Origin: Agrostemma githago
Lineage: Eukaryota; Streptophyta; Magnoliopsida; Caryophyllales; Caryophyllaceae
Reading direction: 5' to 3'
DNA length: 64,000 bases
NCBI GenBank assembly: GCA_958450325.1
Contig: OY288249.1
Location: 65,536,166-65,600,165 of the forward strand
Both the position numbers and the translations under genes were made by a program. The notes beneath the pieces were generated by a model, which was not told the DNA's origin, made no database searches, and saw nothing but the letters and a program-made list of their open reading frames with translations. Below, one piece after another: positions 60,296 through 64,000 of this stretch. How positions within the stretch are numbered: position 1 is the stretch's first letter; the number at the start of each line of letters is the position of its first letter.

Positions 60296-61480
60296 TCAGT
60301 CATCTTTCAAAGTATGATGACAATTTTTTGTTGACTGTCTTGGCTTCCCCGTTAGTTTATCGTTGGTATGGCGGAGGTGTGCCTTTGAACTTTTTATTTG
60401 GTAAGGAGTGCTTCGGAAATGTGTCTTGTGATCAATGATGAGCACAGGGGGTGTTCCGTAGCGGTATATGATTTTATTTGGATGAACTGGGCTACTTGTT
60501 TTGACGTTAGGAACCGATAAGACTCGGCTCCTCCCCACTTGGTTAATTAATCGATAGCAACTAAATACTAAATTGAAATAATCTCCTTCCAAACCTAAAG
60601 AGTTGAGCTTTCCTATTATAATCTATATCCAATGTCAAGAATGGCCACGAAGATGTCATAGTGTACAGAAGTGACGACAAAACATGTTCTAAAGTTTCAA
60701 TTGTCTTAAACTGATGGAACGACGATAATCTATTTCCATGTTATTCATGGAGTAATCTAAACGCATTACTTTTCGAACTAGCATAAGTGCATTCTTGTAC
60801 ATCTCAAATTCACCGTCGTGTATCTCAGGCATCAATTTGTCAGTATTGATATCATTGCTGCATAGGAGTACAACCCCATGTGTCGTCTTATTGTAGATCA
60901 GAGTTGTCCATCGTTTATCTTGAGGAAATAACTAGCTAACATGAAATGAGCTCTTTCGGTACGTTTCTTTGGATTAATTAGGAGAATATTCTCATGTTTC
61001 TTTGAGTTTTAGGATGGTTTAATACCATGGTTGAAGATTGATTATCTCAAATTCTTCGATAGCACAGATGTAAACTGCTTCTGAGCGTCTTTCAATTGGC
61101 ATTAACAACACAAGATTAAGGATGTTAAGTAGGGACGCGAGCTTAGATAAAGTGTCAGTGAATTAATTCTCATCCCTAGGTAGGTATATATACTCGACAC
61201 TTGTGAAGTATTTCTCTAAATTCTTTCATCTATGTTGTGTAAGGTTCCAGACTATCACTTCGCGTTGTTTATCCTTTGAGGGCTTGATTAATGACCAGAG
61301 ATGTGTCACCATGCACTCAAACTCATTGGACATTGAGGTTTATTATATTTTGTAAACTCACTATACAAGCTTCATATTCTACGGCGTTATTGGTGACATC
61401 GAAATCAAGCATGATACAGACGGGTGTATGTTCACCTTGAGTTAAAATTAGGAGAACGTCCACCCCTTAGCCTTTGAAGT
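60296..61480 (-). pseudogene. Badly decayed Ty3/gypsy pol (RNase H then integrase)
   Basis: On the minus strand, about 61450-61330 reads DFDVTNNAVEYEACIVSLQ, matching the gypsy RNase H motif NNxAEYEA. About 60592-60400 reads DYFN...NKIIYRYGTPPVLIID, matching an integrase core with the second catalytic Asp. The order fits pol read on minus. Frames are broken throughout, and RT and LTRs were not identified. Confidence 0.55.
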
Positions 61481-63155
61481 TAAATGAACAATTGTAGCTA
61501 ATAGAGGTTTCATAGTTCGTTCTCGACTATAAACACTTCTTCGTCTGATAAGTACCAAGTGTCAATAACTTGAGGATTGTCCGATCCACTGATTTATTAG
61601 TGAGAAAATCAACGATAATTCGACCTTTGACCATGGCTTTTAAAGGTATAAATCTTAGGTCAAATTTCGCGAGCATCATCATTCATCAACATGATACTAT
61701 TAGACCCTTTATGATTGAATATCTTAACGATGAACACCACCGTAGTTTCCGTCCACCACTAAGAACGCACAAACAGATTAGTAGAGGTTCTAATATCATG
61801 TTAGGTTTATAATGTTATTGAAGTTTGTAATTGCTTGATCATATTACTAATTCGTAATAGTTATTGATAAATGACACTCTTAACCTTGACAAAAGGTGAC
61901 AATGAATTTGGAAAGAACAAATAAGAAATAGGCAAAAAAAATTCCTTGCCCTCAATCCTTATCCCCCCTCTATCTTGTTGATTATCTTTGTAATCGCCTA
62001 TAAATTCTAACGCAATACAGTGGCAGAAACACTGTAGAGTTGGGATTAAAACACACTGACAAACTATATCTTATTAAAAGAAATGGTAAGTCAATACAAA
62101 GGCCACTTTTTACAAAAGGGCTAAATAGAAAATTCTCCGAACGGGTTATACTAATCCGTAAATTACATGAATAGAGAAAGAGTAGGATCCATGCTACTCG
62201 CTAGCTCACACCCAAAACCCAGCAGCAAATACCTGTCATGTTATAAACATAACAGCCACGTCAGTGGGAAGTAACTCGGACATTCTTCCAGCCGTATTAT
62301 ATCATATGGAAAAACAATAGTATTATTATATCAAAATATTTAAAATGGAAAACATTAAATGATATAATAAAAATAAGCTTTCAGAGAAAACTTAAAATAT
62401 TGGAACGATAAAATCAGAACAAGTTTTCAGAAGAAAACTTCAAACATTTGCCAACCTGAAAACCAAAATGTATCGATAAAAAAAATATTCAAAAAGGCGT
62501 TATGGATAGGATTAGTGTAGACGGCTAGACTTTCACTAGGAGAATACTAAAACTAGTTTCAAGAACTTAGTTCAAACAAATCGAACTTCAGTCTCTAACT
62601 AGGCTACTCAACCATAATAGGGCGGCGACTTATAAACGCGTGACCCTAGTTTAAGACAATGCACACCCCTTCTGGGATTACCTGTCACCTAGTTCAACTT
62701 ATGACGGCGACTTACTGCGAGGCCTAAGCTTAAGGTCAAAATGTATACAACTCTCGGGATACCTATCACCCGGTTCAACAACTAATGTACCGACTACTGA
62801 TACACTAGCCTTATAGTTGATGGCAAAAACGTAGACCCTAGAACATATTACTCTAAACCTCACACTTGTCCTTATTCCATAACTCCAAAACAAGTCATTA
62901 TTGATATATATACAAACGAAATAATCAAGATAAATAATATGAGGATAAAAGGAATAAACATTTTATATAAAAGGGAAACTTTCTATAAATAGAAACTTAC
63001 TAATTTTAAAAACTTACTCCCTCCCCTTCACTAAGATCTTCCACATTTCCTTTTTAGGAAACTTCACTAAGATGTTCGACTTTCCTTTTTAGTAAATATT
63101 TTGTGGTTCTTATTGCTTGTGACCCCACTTTCTTTTCTCTATCTTCATTTTCCTC
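61481..63155. other. Unassigned intergenic or relic DNA
   Basis: Nothing gene-like. A ~30-bp motif recurs at 62672-62700 and 62755-62780 (GGGATTACCTGTCACCTAG / GGGATACCTATCACCCGG). 63015-63050 has CTCCCTCCCC, a Stowaway-like end without a visible partner. Confidence 0.4.
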
Positions 63156-63160
63156 CACGT

Positions 63161-64000
63161 TGTGGACATGACATAGGTCCACCCCGACGCGGCCACGCGC
63201 GGGTTTGGGTAGGCGAATGAATCTCCATATGAAACGGATCGAATTGAAATTTAGGTCTATGTGGAGTCGCCACCGAATTTTGTGGTTATTCGGAACCATT
63301 CGAGCCCACTCTATGTCGTAGTGGTCCGTATACGAAATACGGCCCATTTCCGATGTCAGAGTTTATTGGGCTCGTCCCTTTGCATTTGATACCAATACCG
63401 ACATTATCGGATATTGTGTATTGAATGACTCTCGTGCGCCAACGGTTTCGGGCATCCGGAAACCGAGGTTCTGAGTAAGGGGTGAGGGTACGTGTTGGGA
63501 AGCCCACAAAGGACACCCAACCCCGCCCGCACATTAGCGGCCTCTACTAAGAATTCGAGTGACTTACAATACGCGCGCTAGTTAAACGGGAAAAGATGCT
63601 TATGCAAACATTGTTTTCCTAAGCATGTGAATTAAAATTGAAAAGGGTTTCTAAGTCAATTTAATGCAATTAATTCTACGTCAAAGTGGAATTTAGCATG
63701 CGGGTTCATTTAGTACAATAAACGAGCAAGAATTAAATTGACAAAAGAAACGAGCAAACGGTTAGTAACGGTAAATCGATATTAACGGTTTGTGCGAATA
63801 ATGAATTGAATTGAAAAGATGCAAATGTGAGGATGCATGATTTGAAAAGATAGTATACACGTGATTAATTATGCACGTGTTGACCTAAGTCGTAAAATAC
63901 TATCGAGTTTGAAAAATAGGGTAATGTACGACTCGTGTTTGAGTCGTTATGAGGGCACTCGATCGAGTGGTCGATAGACTCGATCGAGTAGGCCCTGAAA
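63161..64000 (-). mobile_element. LTR end of a TGTAGACA-family element, continues beyond window
   Basis: Read on minus, 64000-63161 matches about 31550-32494 of the left LTR, including the CACTCGATCGAGTG cluster (63955-63990), CCCAACACGTACCCTCACCC, GGTGGCGACTCCAC and the terminal TGTCCACA (63161-63168). The base order outside the LTR (CACGT, 63156-63160) equals ACGTG on minus, the same flank as the left copy. Whether this is a 5', 3' or solo LTR cannot be seen. Confidence 0.75.

Overview
This is a transposon-dense stretch of a flowering-plant nuclear genome. A Caryophyllales host, perhaps Caryophyllaceae (Silene-like), is the best guess. The guess rests on a Tat-lineage Ty3/gypsy element at 1-7689 that has an antisense ORF and an amplified tandem repeat after pol, the architecture described for Retand of Silene. 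The intron-containing exopolygalacturonase family, the TA microsatellites and the many LTR, CACTA, hAT, Mutator and Stowaway relics all fit a plant. No rRNA, tRNA or CRISPR locus was seen.

Layout. 1-7689: minus-strand Tat/Retand-like element (antisense ORF, tandem repeat, integrase, RT/RNase H, gag-protease, PBS, 5' LTR), damaged by stops and frameshifts and inserted into an LTR of a second family that starts TGTAGACA (7690-8620). 8709-10988: two tandem exon-4-only copies of a polygalacturonase (PG) gene, a LINE fragment, and exon 4 of a split PG pseudogene. 11043-23046: four consecutive elements, each bounded by (TA)n microsatellite and each filled with its own short-motif array. 23340-27330: AT-rich degenerate satellite. 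27450-28783: exons 3 and 2 of the split PG pseudogene. 28783-32494: 3' part of a TGTAGACA-LTR element with a decayed antisense ORF.

32495-58394 is the core: a large imperfect inverted duplication. The left arm (32495-46031) carries the one complete-looking PG gene (33376-36617, plus, 4 exons, 407 aa). The right arm (51801-58394) carries its inverted copy (58043-54826, minus), with a premature TAG. Both arms share a LINE fragment, a relic LTR/gag segment, a hAT-type MITE and a CACTA terminus. The left arm alone gained a 500-bp MITE and a complete 6.35-kb gag-only LTR element (38920-45272, TSD ACATG). The right arm preserves the empty site of the LTR element. The loop (46032-51800) holds decayed DNA, a SINE-like head and an LTR-like end.

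58395-64000: mostly unassigned DNA, a badly decayed gypsy pol (about 60.3-61.5 kb), and another TGTAGACA-family LTR end running off the window (63161-64000, minus).

Only the 33376-36617 PG gene looks like a functional host gene. It would encode a secreted GH28 exopolygalacturonase acting on pectin, a family often expressed in pollen. The gag-only element has an intact gag ORF and would need proteins from a relative to move. Identities and percentages here are by eye; no alignment or database search was run.
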